From NCBI RefSeq assembly GCF_003932715.1, contig NZ_CP020700.1, positions 3,928,501-3,992,500 on the forward strand: a stretch of DNA of 64,000 nucleotides, read 5' to 3'. Below are positions 48,514 through 57,308 of the stretch, piece after piece. Both the position numbers and the translations under genes were made by a program. The notes under the pieces were generated by a model. The model searched no databases and had not been told where the DNA came from. It saw nothing but the letters and a program-made list of their open reading frames with translations. How positions within the stretch are numbered: the stretch's first letter is position 1; each line of letters starts with the position of its first letter. This DNA comes from Streptomyces tsukubensis. GTDB taxonomy: Bacteria > Actinomycetota > Actinomycetes > Streptomycetales > Streptomycetaceae.

Positions 48514-49983
48514 TCACCGCCTGCTGTCCAGCACCGCCTTCATCACGTCCTTGGCGATCGGCGCCGCCAGACCGCCGCCGGAGATGTCCTCGCGGCTCGC
48601 GCCGCTGTCCTCGACGACCACGGCGACCGCGACCGGGGAGCCGTCGTCGGTCATGGCGTACGAGATGAACCAGGCGTACGGGCGCTTGGAGTTCTTCTCA
48701 CCGTGCTGGGCGGTACCGGTCTTGCCGCCGACCTTGACGCCGCCGCCGAGCGCCGCCTTCCGGCCACCGCCGTTCTCGACGACGTTCTCCATCATGTCCC
48801 GCACCAGCTGGGCGTTCTCGGAGGAGAGCGGACGGCTCATCTCCTGCGGCTTGGTCTGGGAGATCACGTCGAGATTGGGTGCCACCAGCTGGTCGACCAT
48901 GTACGGCTTCATCAGCTTGCCGTCGTTCGCGATCGCCGCCGCCACCATCGCCATCTGGAGCGGGGTGGTCGCGGTGTCGAACTGGCCGATGGAGGAGAGC
49001 GCGTTGCCCGGCCGGTCCATGGTCTCGTTGTAGCGGGACATCGCCGCGCGGACCGGGGTGTCCAGCTCGTCGTTGTTGAAGCCGAACTTCTTCACCGTCT
49101 CCAGCATCTTGTCCTTGCCCACCTCGTCGCCGAGCTTGGCGAAGACGGAGTTGCAGGAGATCTGGAGCGCGAACTTCAGGCTCGCGTCCTCACAGCCGGT
49201 CACCATGTTCTTCATGGGCGTCCGGGTGTTCGGCAGGATGTACGGCTCTTCGGTGTCCGTCTTGGCGTTGATGTCGTCGACCTTGCCGTGCTCCAGCGCC
49301 GCCGCCGCCGTGACCACCTTGAACACCGAACCGGGCGGGTAGACCTCCCGCAGCGCCCGGTTCAGCATCGGCTTCTCCTTGTTGTCCTTGGAGGACAGCG
49401 TCGCCCAGGCCTTCTCGTCCGCCGTGGCACTGCCGGCGAAGGCGCCGGGGTCGTACGAGGGAGTGGAGGCGAGTGCGAGGATCTTGCCGGTCTTGGGGTC
49501 GATCGCGGCGACCGCGCCCTTCTTGGAGCCGAGGCCCTTGAAAGCGGCGGTCTGCGCGGCCCCGTTCAGGGTCGTGACGACATTGCCGCCCTTCTTCTTG
49601 TCGCCGGTGAACATGGCCATCGTGCGGTCGAAGAAGAGCTGGTCCGAATTGCCGGTGAGGATGCCGTCCTCCAGCTTCTCCAGCTGGTTGGCGCCGAACA
49701 CCTGGGAGGCGTATCCGGTCACCGGCGCCCACATGGGGCCGTTGACATAGGTCCGCTTGTACGCGAAGTCCGCGCTGTCCGTCTTCACGGAGCCGGTGAT
49801 GGGCTTGCCGTCGACGATGATGTTGCCGCGCTCGGCGGCGTACCGCTCGATCAGCACCCGGCGGTTCTTGTCGTGCGTGTTCAGCTTCTCGGCCTCCACG
49901 TACTGAAGCCAGTTGGCCCGTACGAGCAGGGCGAGGACGAGGAGCCCGCAGAAGATCGCGATCCGGCGCAGGGGCTTGTTCAC
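48514..49983 (-). CDS. pbpA: Penicillin-binding protein PbpA (transpeptidase)
   Basis: A 489-residue class B PBP that crosslinks peptidoglycan. N-terminal membrane anchor (LRRIAIFCGLLVLALLVRANWLQ); transpeptidase motifs SVFK (in PPGSVFKVVTAAAALE), SCN (in LQISCNSVFAKLG) and KTGT (in VGGKTGTAQHGEK). Dimerisation and pedestal region in between (ERYAAERGNIIVDGKPI). It partners with the SEDS glycosyltransferase RodA, encoded directly upstream; the GTG start overlaps the rodA stop (GTGA at 49980-49983). Confidence 0.96.
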   Translation of the reverse strand: MNKPLRRIAIFCGLLVLALLVRANWLQYVEAEKLNTHDKNRRVLIERYAAERGNIIVDGKPITGSVKTDSADFAYKRTYVNGPMWAPVTGYASQVFGANQLEKLEDGILTGNSDQLFFDRTMAMFTGDKKKGGNVVTTLNGAAQTAAFKGLGSKKGAVAAIDPKTGKILALASTPSYDPGAFAGSATADEKAWATLSSKDNKEKPMLNRALREVYPPGSVFKVVTAAAALEHGKVDDINAKTDTEEPYILPNTRTPMKNMVTGCEDASLKFALQISCNSVFAKLGDEVGKDKMLETVKKFGFNNDELDTPVRAAMSRYNETMDRPGNALSSIGQFDTATTPLQMAMVAAAIANDGKLMKPYMVDQLVAPNLDVISQTKPQEMSRPLSSENAQLVRDMMENVVENGGGRKAALGGGVKVGGKTGTAQHGEKNSKRPYAWFISYAMTDDGSPVAVAVVVEDSGASREDISGGGLAAPIAKDVMKAVLDSRR

Positions 49984-51386
49984 GGGCGGACCACCTGGGT
50001 CATCTCGGCGTCGGGGGACGGGGCGGGCGCGGGAGCCGGGCGGCGCGCCGTGTCGCTGATCCGGATCAGGATGGCGATCAGCGCCCAGTTGGCGATCACG
50101 GAGGAGCCGCCGGCCGCGACGAACGGCATCGTCATACCGGTCAGCGGGATCAGACCCATCACCCCGCCGGCGACGACGAACACCTGGATCGCGAAGGCGC
50201 CGGAGAGGCCGATCGCCAGCAGCTTGCCGAAGGGGTCGCGGGCGGCCAGCGCCGTACGGATACCGCGCTCCACGATCAGCCCGTACAGCAGCAGGAACGC
50301 CATCATCCCGGCGAGGCCGAACTCCTCGCCGACCGTGGCGAGGATGAAGTCGGAGTTGGTGGCGAAGCCGATCAGATCGGAGTTGCCCTGGCCCAGGCCG
50401 GTGCCGAGGGTGCCGCCGGCGCCGAACGACATGATCGAGTTGGAGACCTGCTCACAGGCGGCGGTGGCGCAGCCGAAGGGGTCCAGCCAGGCGTCGACGC
50501 GGGCGCCGACGTGCGGGGAGACCGAGGCCACACCCACCGCGCCGGCCGCGGACATCAGCAGACCGAAGACGATCCAGCTGGTCCGCTCCGTGGCCACGTA
50601 CAGCATGATCACGAACATGCCGAAGAACAGCAGGGAGGTGCCGAGGTCGGTCTCGAAGACCAGGATCAGGATCGACATCGCCCAGACCACGAGGATCGGG
50701 CCGAGGTCGCGCCCGCGCGGCAGGTAGAGGCCGAGGAAACGGCGGCTGGCCAGCGCCAGCGCATCCCGTTTCACCATCAGATAGCCGGAGAAGAAGACCG
50801 CGATGATGATCTTCGCGAATTCGCCGGGCTGGATGTTGATCGGGCCGAGGCTGATCCAGATCCGGGCGCCGTTACGGGCCGGGAAGAACATCGGCAGCGC
50901 CAGCAGGACCAGCGCCACCGCCATCGAGATGTACGTGTAGCGCTGGAGGATCCGGTGGTCCTTCAGCAGCAGCAGCACACCGACGAAGAGCGCGATCCCG
51001 ATCGCCGAGTACAGCATCTGCTTGGGGGCGTCCGGGGAGAACGAGCCCCAGGCCGCCTCGGCCCGGCGGATCAGCCGCTTGGACTGGTCCAGCCGCCAGA
51101 TCATCACCAGCCCGATGCCGTTGAGGACCACGGCCAGCGGCAGCAGCAGGGGATCGGCGTACTTGGCGAACTTGCGTACCACCAGATGGGCAACGGCGGC
51201 CAGCAGGGTGATCCCCGCGGTGTAGCCGAAGACGCCCGCGGGCAGTTTGCCGTCGATGGCGAGGCCCACGTTGACGTACGCGAAGACCGCGATCGCCACG
51301 GCGAGGCCGAGCAGCATCAGCTCGGTGTTGCGGCGGCTCGGTGCGTCGATCGCGCCGATCGTGGTGGTGTTGGTGACAACGCTCAT
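49980..51386 (-). CDS. rodA: RodA/FtsW-family SEDS peptidoglycan polymerase
   Basis: A 468-residue protein with about ten membrane helices. SEDS features: WISLGPINIQPGEFAKIIIAVFFSGYL, FETDLGTSLLFFGMF with the catalytically important Asp, a long extracellular loop with a Cys pair (FGCATAACEQ), and the C-terminal VVAGGVMGLIPLTGMTMPFVAAGGSS. It polymerises lipid II into glycan strands with PbpA. It follows pstP by 26 bases. The name RodA rather than FtsW rests on the neighbourhood (Rv0017c equivalent). Confidence 0.95.
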   Translation of the reverse strand: MSVVTNTTTIGAIDAPSRRNTELMLLGLAVAIAVFAYVNVGLAIDGKLPAGVFGYTAGITLLAAVAHLVVRKFAKYADPLLLPLAVVLNGIGLVMIWRLDQSKRLIRRAEAAWGSFSPDAPKQMLYSAIGIALFVGVLLLLKDHRILQRYTYISMAVALVLLALPMFFPARNGARIWISLGPINIQPGEFAKIIIAVFFSGYLMVKRDALALASRRFLGLYLPRGRDLGPILVVWAMSILILVFETDLGTSLLFFGMFVIMLYVATERTSWIVFGLLMSAAGAVGVASVSPHVGARVDAWLDPFGCATAACEQVSNSIMSFGAGGTLGTGLGQGNSDLIGFATNSDFILATVGEEFGLAGMMAFLLLYGLIVERGIRTALAARDPFGKLLAIGLSGAFAIQVFVVAGGVMGLIPLTGMTMPFVAAGGSSVIANWALIAILIRISDTARRPAPAPAPSPDAEMTQVVRP

Positions 51387-51412
51387 GGTCGAGAAGGCCC
51401 CCTACGGCTGAG

Positions 51413-52912
51413 TTACTGCTTACCGCAGTTCGAGGCCAGCTTCTGCTCCTCCTCCGAGAGGGTGGGACCCGGAGCGGGAGAAGCGGTGGTCGGCGGCTTT
51501 TCGGTGGTCTTGCTGTCGCCCTCGGCGGCCTTCCGCGCCTTTTCGGCTGCGGCGGCCCTGGCGGCGGCCTGCGCGGAGGCCTCGCGGCGCTCCTCGTTCT
51601 TCCGGCAGGCGGTCGCCTGGACGGAGAGTTCGGAGATCTTCGCCTTGGCGCGTCCCAGGCTGTCCTGGGTGATCGTGCCCTCGACCTGCTTCTGCTGGTA
51701 GGGCGGTAGGTACTTGAGTTCGATCTCGGGGTGGTCCTTCTTCACCTTCGAGAGCGAAACCCAGCCCAGATCCTGGTCGATGCCCTGGTAGAGGGCGACG
51801 TGCCCGTCCTTGGTGCCGACGTAGTACTGGGTCTGGGTCCAGCGGTAGCCGCCGTAGAGCGCGCCGCCGACGACGGCCAGGGCCAAGGCGGCGCCCAGCG
51901 ACCTGGTCAGCCACTTGCGGCCCGCCGAACGCGGTTTGTCGTAGTCGCCGTCGTACACATCGGCGTACGAGTCCTGGCTGCCGTCCGGGGCCGGGCCGCC
52001 GTAGCCGCCGCGGCCGCCGCTGCCGGGCGGGCCGAAGCCGCCCGCCGGGGGCACCGGACGGCCCAGCCCGGACGCGCGTCCGGCCGGGGTCTGCATGGCG
52101 CCGCCGTCGTTGAGCGGGTACTGGTTCTCCGCGACCGCGCCGACGACCACCGGGGTGTCGCTGAGCTGCCCCGCGAGCCCGTCGTCGGCCTCGGTGTCGA
52201 GGACGTCCGCGACGATGCAGGTGATGTTGTCGGGTCCGCCGCCGCGCAGGGCGAGCTGGATCAGGTCCTGGATGGTCTCCTGGGGGCCCTGGTAGCCCGC
52301 GAGGGTGTCCTCCATCGTCTGGTGGGACACCACTCCCGACAGACCGTCGGAGCAGACGAGATAGCGGTCGCCGACGCGGACCTCGCGGATCGACAGATCC
52401 GGTTCCACGTGGTCGCCGCTGCCCAGCGCGCGCATCAGCAGCGAACGCTGCGGATGCGTGGTGGCCTCCTCCTCGGTGATCCGGCCCTCGTCGACCAGCC
52501 GCTGGACCCAGGTGTGGTCCTGGGTGATCTGGGTGAGCACACCGTCGCGCAGCAGATACGCGCGGGAGTCGCCGACATGGACCAGACCGAGCCGCTGACC
52601 GGTCCACAGCAGGGCGGTCAGGGTGGTGCCCATGCCCTCCAGCTGGGGGTCCTCCTCGACCATGACGCGCAGCTGCTCGTTGGCGCGCTGCACCGCAGTG
52701 CCGAGGGCGGTGATGATGTCGGAGCCGGGAACGTCGTCGTCGAGCCCGACGAGGGAGGAGATGACCTCGGAGGAGGCGACCTCGCCGGCCGCCTGGCCGC
52801 CCATGCCGTCGGCGATCGCGAGCAGCCGGGGACCGGCGTAGCCGGAGTCCTCGTTGCCCTCGCGGATCATGCCCTTGTGGGATCCGGCGGCGAAGCGCAG
52901 AGACAGACTCAT
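51413..52912 (-). CDS. pstP: PP2C-family serine/threonine phosphatase PstP
   Basis: A 499-residue metal-dependent phosphatase. PP2C motifs: REGNEDS (Asp22), LAIADGMGG (Asp35), GLVHVGDSRAYLLRDG, YLVCSDGLSGVV and GGGPDNITCIV. After a Gly/Pro linker a membrane helix (LGAALALAVVGGALYGGY) leads to an extracellular domain of about 140 residues with a basic/Ala-rich helix and Pro-rich end. It reverses PknB phosphorylation; in mycobacteria it is the only Ser/Thr phosphatase of the system. The ATG at 52912 gives the conserved N-terminus MSLSLRFAAGSHKG. Confidence 0.95.
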   Translation of the reverse strand: MSLSLRFAAGSHKGMIREGNEDSGYAGPRLLAIADGMGGQAAGEVASSEVISSLVGLDDDVPGSDIITALGTAVQRANEQLRVMVEEDPQLEGMGTTLTALLWTGQRLGLVHVGDSRAYLLRDGVLTQITQDHTWVQRLVDEGRITEEEATTHPQRSLLMRALGSGDHVEPDLSIREVRVGDRYLVCSDGLSGVVSHQTMEDTLAGYQGPQETIQDLIQLALRGGGPDNITCIVADVLDTEADDGLAGQLSDTPVVVGAVAENQYPLNDGGAMQTPAGRASGLGRPVPPAGGFGPPGSGGRGGYGGPAPDGSQDSYADVYDGDYDKPRSAGRKWLTRSLGAALALAVVGGALYGGYRWTQTQYYVGTKDGHVALYQGIDQDLGWVSLSKVKKDHPEIELKYLPPYQQKQVEGTITQDSLGRAKAKISELSVQATACRKNEERREASAQAAARAAAAEKARKAAEGDSKTTEKPPTTASPAPGPTLSEEEQKLASNCGKQ

Positions 52913-53058
52913 ACGCACCTGCCCCGGGGAACCTGGATCGGGGTACAGCCGGTCTCTCGCCACACTGCCCACCCTCCGGTCGATAGCCCTGGCCCGCCCC
53001 GGTCCGCCGAGGGGTCCGCGGCTCGCTCGCTCCGCTCGCGCGCTGTCATTGGTCCTAT

Positions 53059-53586
53059 CTACTTCCGCAGCTCGATGACGGTCTTGCCGATACGGATCGG
53101 CGCGCCCGGCGGAATCGGCGTCGGGGTGGTGAGCCGGGTCCGGTCGAGATAGGTGCCGTTGGTGGACCCGAGGTCCTCGACGATCCACTGGCCGTCACGG
53201 TCCGGGTAGATCCTGGCATGCCTGCTGGACGCGTAGTCGTCGTCCAGCACGATCGTGGAGTCATGGGCCCGGCCGAGGCTGATCGTCTGCCCCTGGAGCG
53301 CGACGGTGGTACCGGTGAGGGTGCCCTCCGTGACGATCAGCTTGGTCGGGGCGCCGCGCCGCTGGCGGCCGCCGGACGGCGGCGGCTGCTGCTGTTGGCG
53401 CTGCGGCGGCGGGGCCGCGGCGGCCTGGCGCTGCTGCGGCCGCGGCTCGGTGCCACGGCGCGAACCGCGCTGGGTGACCCGCGTACCGAACAGGTCACTG
53501 CGGATGACCTGGACGGCCACGATGACGAACAGCCACAGAACGGCCAGGAAACCCAGCCGCATGACCGTCAGGGTCAGCTCTGACAT
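53059..53586 (-). CDS. fhaB: FHA domain protein FhaB
   Basis: A 175-residue protein with an N-terminal membrane helix (VMRLGFLAVLWLFVIVAVQVI), a Gln/Pro/Arg linker (RPQQRQAAAAPPPQRQQQQPP) and a C-terminal phosphothreonine-binding FHA domain (ISLGRAHDSTIVLDDDYASSRHARIY ... STNGTYLDRTRL, with GR, SSRH and NG motifs). Equivalent to Rv0019c (FipA) of M. tuberculosis, which links Ser/Thr phosphorylation to division. Ten bases downstream of fhaA. Confidence 0.94.
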   Translation of the reverse strand: MSELTLTVMRLGFLAVLWLFVIVAVQVIRSDLFGTRVTQRGSRRGTEPRPQQRQAAAAPPPQRQQQQPPPSGGRQRRGAPTKLIVTEGTLTGTTVALQGQTISLGRAHDSTIVLDDDYASSRHARIYPDRDGQWIVEDLGSTNGTYLDRTRLTTPTPIPPGAPIRIGKTVIELRK

Positions 53587-53596
53587 TGCCCCCGCT

Positions 53597-54433
53597 TCAC
53601 CCTTCGGCTTGCCGGTAAACGATGGTGGTGCTGCCCACGACGATCCGCGAGCCGTCGCGGAGCGTAGCGCGGGTGGTGTGCTGCCCGTCCACCACGATGC
53701 CGTTGGTGGATCCGAGATCCTGGATCGTCGGGGGCGTTCCGGTCCGGATCTCGCAGTGCCGGCGCGAGACGCCGGGGTCGTCGATCCGCACATCGGCTTC
53801 GGTGCTGCGACCCAGCACCAGCGTCGCGCGGGAGATCTGGTGGCGGGTGCCGTTGATCTCGATCCAGCACCTGACCTGGGCTCCGGGCAGCGGGCCCGGT
53901 CCGCCGGGCCTGCGGTCGGAGCCTACGGCCGCCAGGCCGGGGCGTCCGCCCGGGGGCGGCGTGGAGGGCATGGGCGGAGCGCCGGGCGGGCCGCCCGCGG
54001 GACGGGACGGATAACCGGCACCGCCCCGGTCCGGGCCGCGGTCGGGCACCTGTGACGTACTCGACGCCAGGGTGCGGCTGCGGACCCGGTAGAGCCCGGT
54101 GTCGAGGTCGTCGGCCTTCTCCAGGTGGACCTTGATGGGGCCCATGAAGGTGTAGCGCTGCTGCTTGGCGTAGTCCCGCACCAGACCTGCCAGCTCGTCG
54201 CCGAGCTGGCCCGAGTACGGGCTCAGCCGCTCGTAGTCGGGGGTGCTCAGCTCGACGATGAAGTCATTGGGTACGACCGTGCGGTCGCGGTTCCAGATCG
54301 TGGCGTTGTTGTCGCATTCGCGCTGGAGCGCGCCGGCGATCTCCACGGGCTGGACCTCGGACTTGAACACCTTGGCGAAGGTGCCGTTGACCAGACCTTC
54401 GAGACGCTGCTCGAAACGCTTCAGAACTCCCAT
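53597..54433 (-). CDS. fhaA: FhaA: DUF3662 and FHA domain protein
   Basis: A 278-residue cytoplasmic protein. N-terminal DUF3662 domain (GVLKRFEQRLEGLVNGTFAKVFKSEVQPVEIAGALQRECDNNA, residues 1-120), Pro/Gly-rich linker and a C-terminal FHA domain (LVLGRSTEADVRIDDPGVSRRHCEIR ... STNGIVVDG). In mycobacteria FhaA binds phosphorylated MviN and restrains lipid II flipping. It is the first gene of the fhaA-fhaB-pstP-rodA-pbpA-pknB operon. GGAGGAGG lies eight bases upstream of the start. Shorter linker than the mycobacterial protein. Confidence 0.95.
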   Translation of the reverse strand: MGVLKRFEQRLEGLVNGTFAKVFKSEVQPVEIAGALQRECDNNATIWNRDRTVVPNDFIVELSTPDYERLSPYSGQLGDELAGLVRDYAKQQRYTFMGPIKVHLEKADDLDTGLYRVRSRTLASSTSQVPDRGPDRGGAGYPSRPAGGPPGAPPMPSTPPPGGRPGLAAVGSDRRPGGPGPLPGAQVRCWIEINGTRHQISRATLVLGRSTEADVRIDDPGVSRRHCEIRTGTPPTIQDLGSTNGIVVDGQHTTRATLRDGSRIVVGSTTIVYRQAEG

Positions 54434-55061
54434 CGGGCACCTCCTCCGGCGCTGCCGTCCTCATACTGCTTACTGATCGTATCCACGCGTCGGGAAATCG
54501 GCTGGTTCCCCTTGTCTGCCCCGTCTATGAGTGTCACCTCTCACACGGATCGTAGAGGCGGCTCGCTGCCAGTGTCCCGCACCCCGGGGGGACCGGGCAG
54601 GAGCGGGGCGGACACCCGCCCCGGCGCACCCGCCGATCCTCCGCTTCCCGGCGGCGCCGGGTCCCGGGCGGGGGCGGCCGGGGCCCTTCCGCTTGGCCCC
54701 CGGGGGCGGTCGGGGCGGTCGAGGCGGTCGAGGCGTCGCCGGGGGGCGGTCGCCGGTCCGGCGTGGGGACCGGAGACCCGGGCTCCCTGGGAGAGTGTTC
54801 CCCGGGGGGACGCGTTCCCTGTTCTCCGCGCCGCATTCTCCGCGAGGGGCGCGGGCGGCGTTCCGGGCCGGATTCCGGCCGGGGCGGATCCGGTCTTCCG
54901 GGCCCCGCGCGGGAGCCGTTCGGCTCTCGGGGCGGGCCGTCCGGCTTTCCGGCCGTCCCCGTCGGAAAGCGGTGTGAACCCACCCTCCCCAGCGTGCTAA
55001 TCTTCTGATGTCGCCAGGCGAACGCACCGGAAGGGGCCGAAGCCGAACGGCAACACCCAAT
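54434..55061. other. Long GC-rich intergenic region upstream of fhaA
   Basis: A 628-base gap between fhaA (minus) and tRNA-Leu (plus), one of the longest in the window. Open frames exist on both strands but show only Gly/Pro/Arg-rich composition. A short tandem run of GGCGGTCGA-like 9-mers lies at about 54705-54735. The fhaA operon promoter must lie here; I cannot place it. Confidence 0.5.
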
Positions 55062-55148
55062 GCGCGGGTGGCGGAATAGGCAGACGCGCTGGATTCAGGT
55101 TCCAGTGCCCGAAAGGGCGTGGGGGTTCAACTCCCCCCTCGCGCACCA
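55062..55148 (+). tRNA. tRNA-Leu (CAG)
   Basis: Acceptor GCGCGGG with CTCGCGC (one G-U pair), anticodon stem CTGGA/TCCAG, loop TTCAGGT with anticodon CAG at 55096-55098, a long variable arm (GCCCGAAAGGGC) typical of class II tRNAs, and T-arm GGGGG-TTCAACT-CCCCC. The 3' CCA is encoded. Confidence 0.97.
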
Positions 55149-55151
55149 CGA

Positions 55152-55191
55152 CGAAACGGTCGTCATCGTGATCACGATGACGACCGTTTCG
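55152..55191 (+). terminator. Perfect 40-bp palindrome downstream of tRNA-Leu
   Basis: Two 20-base arms (55152-55171 and 55172-55191), fully complementary with no unpaired centre, followed by CGTTTTCC. Placed four bases after the tRNA, it is best read as its terminator. Confidence 0.85.
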
Positions 55192-55343
55192 CGTTTTCCT
55201 GCTGTGCCCTCTGTGTCCTCTGTGCCCGCTTTCCTGTGCGGGCTCCCGGGTGGTTGTGCCGTGGGCGACGTTCGACGTTCGTCGCTGTGGGGCGGGACGA
55301 AAGGGGGACGGCCTCACCGGTGCGGCGTGCTTAGGGTGCCGGG

Positions 55344-57092
55344 GTGGAGATGGCGATGAAGCGCGGGGCGGAGAGGCTGCGGCGGGGCTGGGAGTGGCTG
55401 ATGGAGCCCGATCCGTGGTCGCGCCGCCGGCCCTGGACGGAATCGGGGTACGCGCTGCTCCTGGCGGGGGTGGCGGTCGGTGCCGGGCTGCTGATCGACG
55501 AGGCTTCCGCGATGTGGCTCGGCCTCTTCGGAGCCGCTGTCGTGGTGCTCGCACTGCTGCGGCGGCGCTTTCCGGCGACTGTGTTCCTGGTCACCAGCGC
55601 CTGTGCCGGTTCGCTGGCCGTCGGCATGCTGGTGCTGACACCGCTGGCCTGGTCGGCCGGGCGCCGGATCACATCGTCCGGGCGGGCGCTGGCCACGTTC
55701 GTCGGTTCCTATGTCGTGGTCAGCGTGGTCGGGCTGCCGTCGATGGACGCCAGTGGTTTCCCGCCCGCCTGGGGTCTGGCACTGGGCGCCCTGGTCTATC
55801 TCGCCCTGGTCATCGTGCCCGGTCTCGCGGGCCGCTATCTGGCGCAGCGGCAGACACTGCTGAACACGCTCCGGGAGCGCAATGCCCAGTTGCTGTGGGA
55901 GAGCCGGATGGTGGCGGGGCAGGCCCGGCTGCTGGAGCGGCAGCGGATCGCCCAGGACATGCACGACAGCCTCGGACACCAGTTGGCGCTGATCGCCGTG
56001 CACACGGGGGCGCTGGAGGTGGATTCCGAGCTGACCGACCGGCAGCGGGAGGCCGTGGGGGTGCTGCGGCAGGCGTCCGTGGGTGCGATGCACGAACTGC
56101 GGGAGGTCGTCGGCATCCTGCGGGAGGGCGAGCAGTCCGGAACGGCGACGGCCGGTGAACCGGAGCGGGCTGCCCGGGGCACGGCCGGGGTGGAGGCGCT
56201 GGTGGCGGCCGCCCGGGGCGCGGGCCGGGATGTGGCGCTGCGGTACGGCGGAGACCGGCGGCCGCTGGCCGCGGCGGCTGATCACGCGGCGTACCGGATC
56301 GTCCAGGAGTCGCTGACCAATGCCTACAAGCACGCTCCGGGCGCGGCGATCGCGGTGGAGCTGCGGTACGAGCCCGATTCGCTGGTGGTGGAGATCGTCA
56401 ACGGTCCCGCGGAGCCCGGGCGGGCGGGGGAGGTCGTCAGCGGTGGGCAGGGGCTGACCGGGCTGCGGGAACGGGCGCGGCTGGTCGGCGGCATCGTCCA
56501 TGCGGGCGCCGCCGACGGGGGCGGCTTCCGGGTGGCGGGAGTGCTGCCGTACGGGACGGGCGAGAAGGCGCCTTTCGTTGCTCCGGAGGACGACTTTCCG
56601 CGGCAGTCCGCGGACGTCTCCCCGACCGATGGTGTTCCGGCGATGAACTGGAACGTGTCGGGACAGGAGCCGGTGATGGGCGAGATGTACGGACCGCGGG
56701 GGGCGCGCCGCAGCACGCTGGGCGGGGTGGGTCTGGGGTGCGGCATAGCGATGCTGCTGGTGCTGGTCGTCGGGGCCGCGGTGGCCGTCGGGGGGTACTT
56801 CCTCGTCAAGTCCGCGGGCGACAACCTGGTGAGCAGGGAGCAGTACGACGAGATCGCCATCGGCGCGGCCGAGGAGGACGTACGGAAGGAGATGCCGTCC
56901 GGGGACTCCTTCTGGTCCTACGGCATCGTCGACGGCAAGGGGCACCCGAAGAAGCCGGTGGACTCCGAGTGCCTGGTGGTGGTCTCGGACGAGACCACCA
57001 GCGACTTCGACCGTGAGCCGGTTTTCCGGTTCTGCTTCCGGGACGGCAAGCTGATCGACAAGGCCGCGTACGAGGTGACAGTGGAGCTCTGA
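55344..57092 (+). CDS. NarL-type sensor histidine kinase with extra C-terminal membrane domain
   Basis: A 582-residue protein. Four to five N-terminal helices (residues 35-165), then the HisKA_3 dimerisation domain with His207 in ERQRIAQDMHDSLGHQLALIAVH and a HATPase (YRIVQESLTNAYKHAPGA, GQGLTGLRERARLVGG) ending near residue 405. Unusually the frame continues: a linker, a second membrane helix (about 466-490, GIAMLLVLVVGAAVAVGGYFLVK) and an exported domain of about 90 residues (EQYDEIAIGAAEEDVRKEMPSG ... DSECLVVVSDETTSDFDREPVFRFCFRDGKLIDKA). It pairs with the response regulator downstream. GTG start; ATGs at 55350 and 55356 are alternatives. Confidence 0.87.
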   Translation: MEMAMKRGAERLRRGWEWLMEPDPWSRRRPWTESGYALLLAGVAVGAGLLIDEASAMWLGLFGAAVVVLALLRRRFPATVFLVTSACAGSLAVGMLVLTPLAWSAGRRITSSGRALATFVGSYVVVSVVGLPSMDASGFPPAWGLALGALVYLALVIVPGLAGRYLAQRQTLLNTLRERNAQLLWESRMVAGQARLLERQRIAQDMHDSLGHQLALIAVHTGALEVDSELTDRQREAVGVLRQASVGAMHELREVVGILREGEQSGTATAGEPERAARGTAGVEALVAAARGAGRDVALRYGGDRRPLAAAADHAAYRIVQESLTNAYKHAPGAAIAVELRYEPDSLVVEIVNGPAEPGRAGEVVSGGQGLTGLRERARLVGGIVHAGAADGGGFRVAGVLPYGTGEKAPFVAPEDDFPRQSADVSPTDGVPAMNWNVSGQEPVMGEMYGPRGARRSTLGGVGLGCGIAMLLVLVVGAAVAVGGYFLVKSAGDNLVSREQYDEIAIGAAEEDVRKEMPSGDSFWSYGIVDGKGHPKKPVDSECLVVVSDETTSDFDREPVFRFCFRDGKLIDKAAYEVTVEL

Positions 57093-57308
57093 GGTGGTGG
57101 GGACGGGCATCGTCCGGGGTGGGGCGGACTAGGGTCTTTCTTTCGGGCCGTGCTGTGGCGGGCCGTGCTGTGGCGGGGCCGGAGGGGCGTGCTCGACAGG
57201 CCCCGGTGCAAGAGCCCCGGTCGGCTGGAGGCGCCGGCCTGAGAGGTTGGCCTGAGGGGCCCGGCCTGAGGGGCCGGCCGAACGACTGTGACGGTGAGGA
57301 CGGGACAT

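Noticed and set aside
54705..54735. GGCGGTCGA-like tandem repeats in the fhaA upstream gap
   Set aside because: Short, imperfect and of the same base composition as the surrounding GC-rich DNA; no evidence of function.
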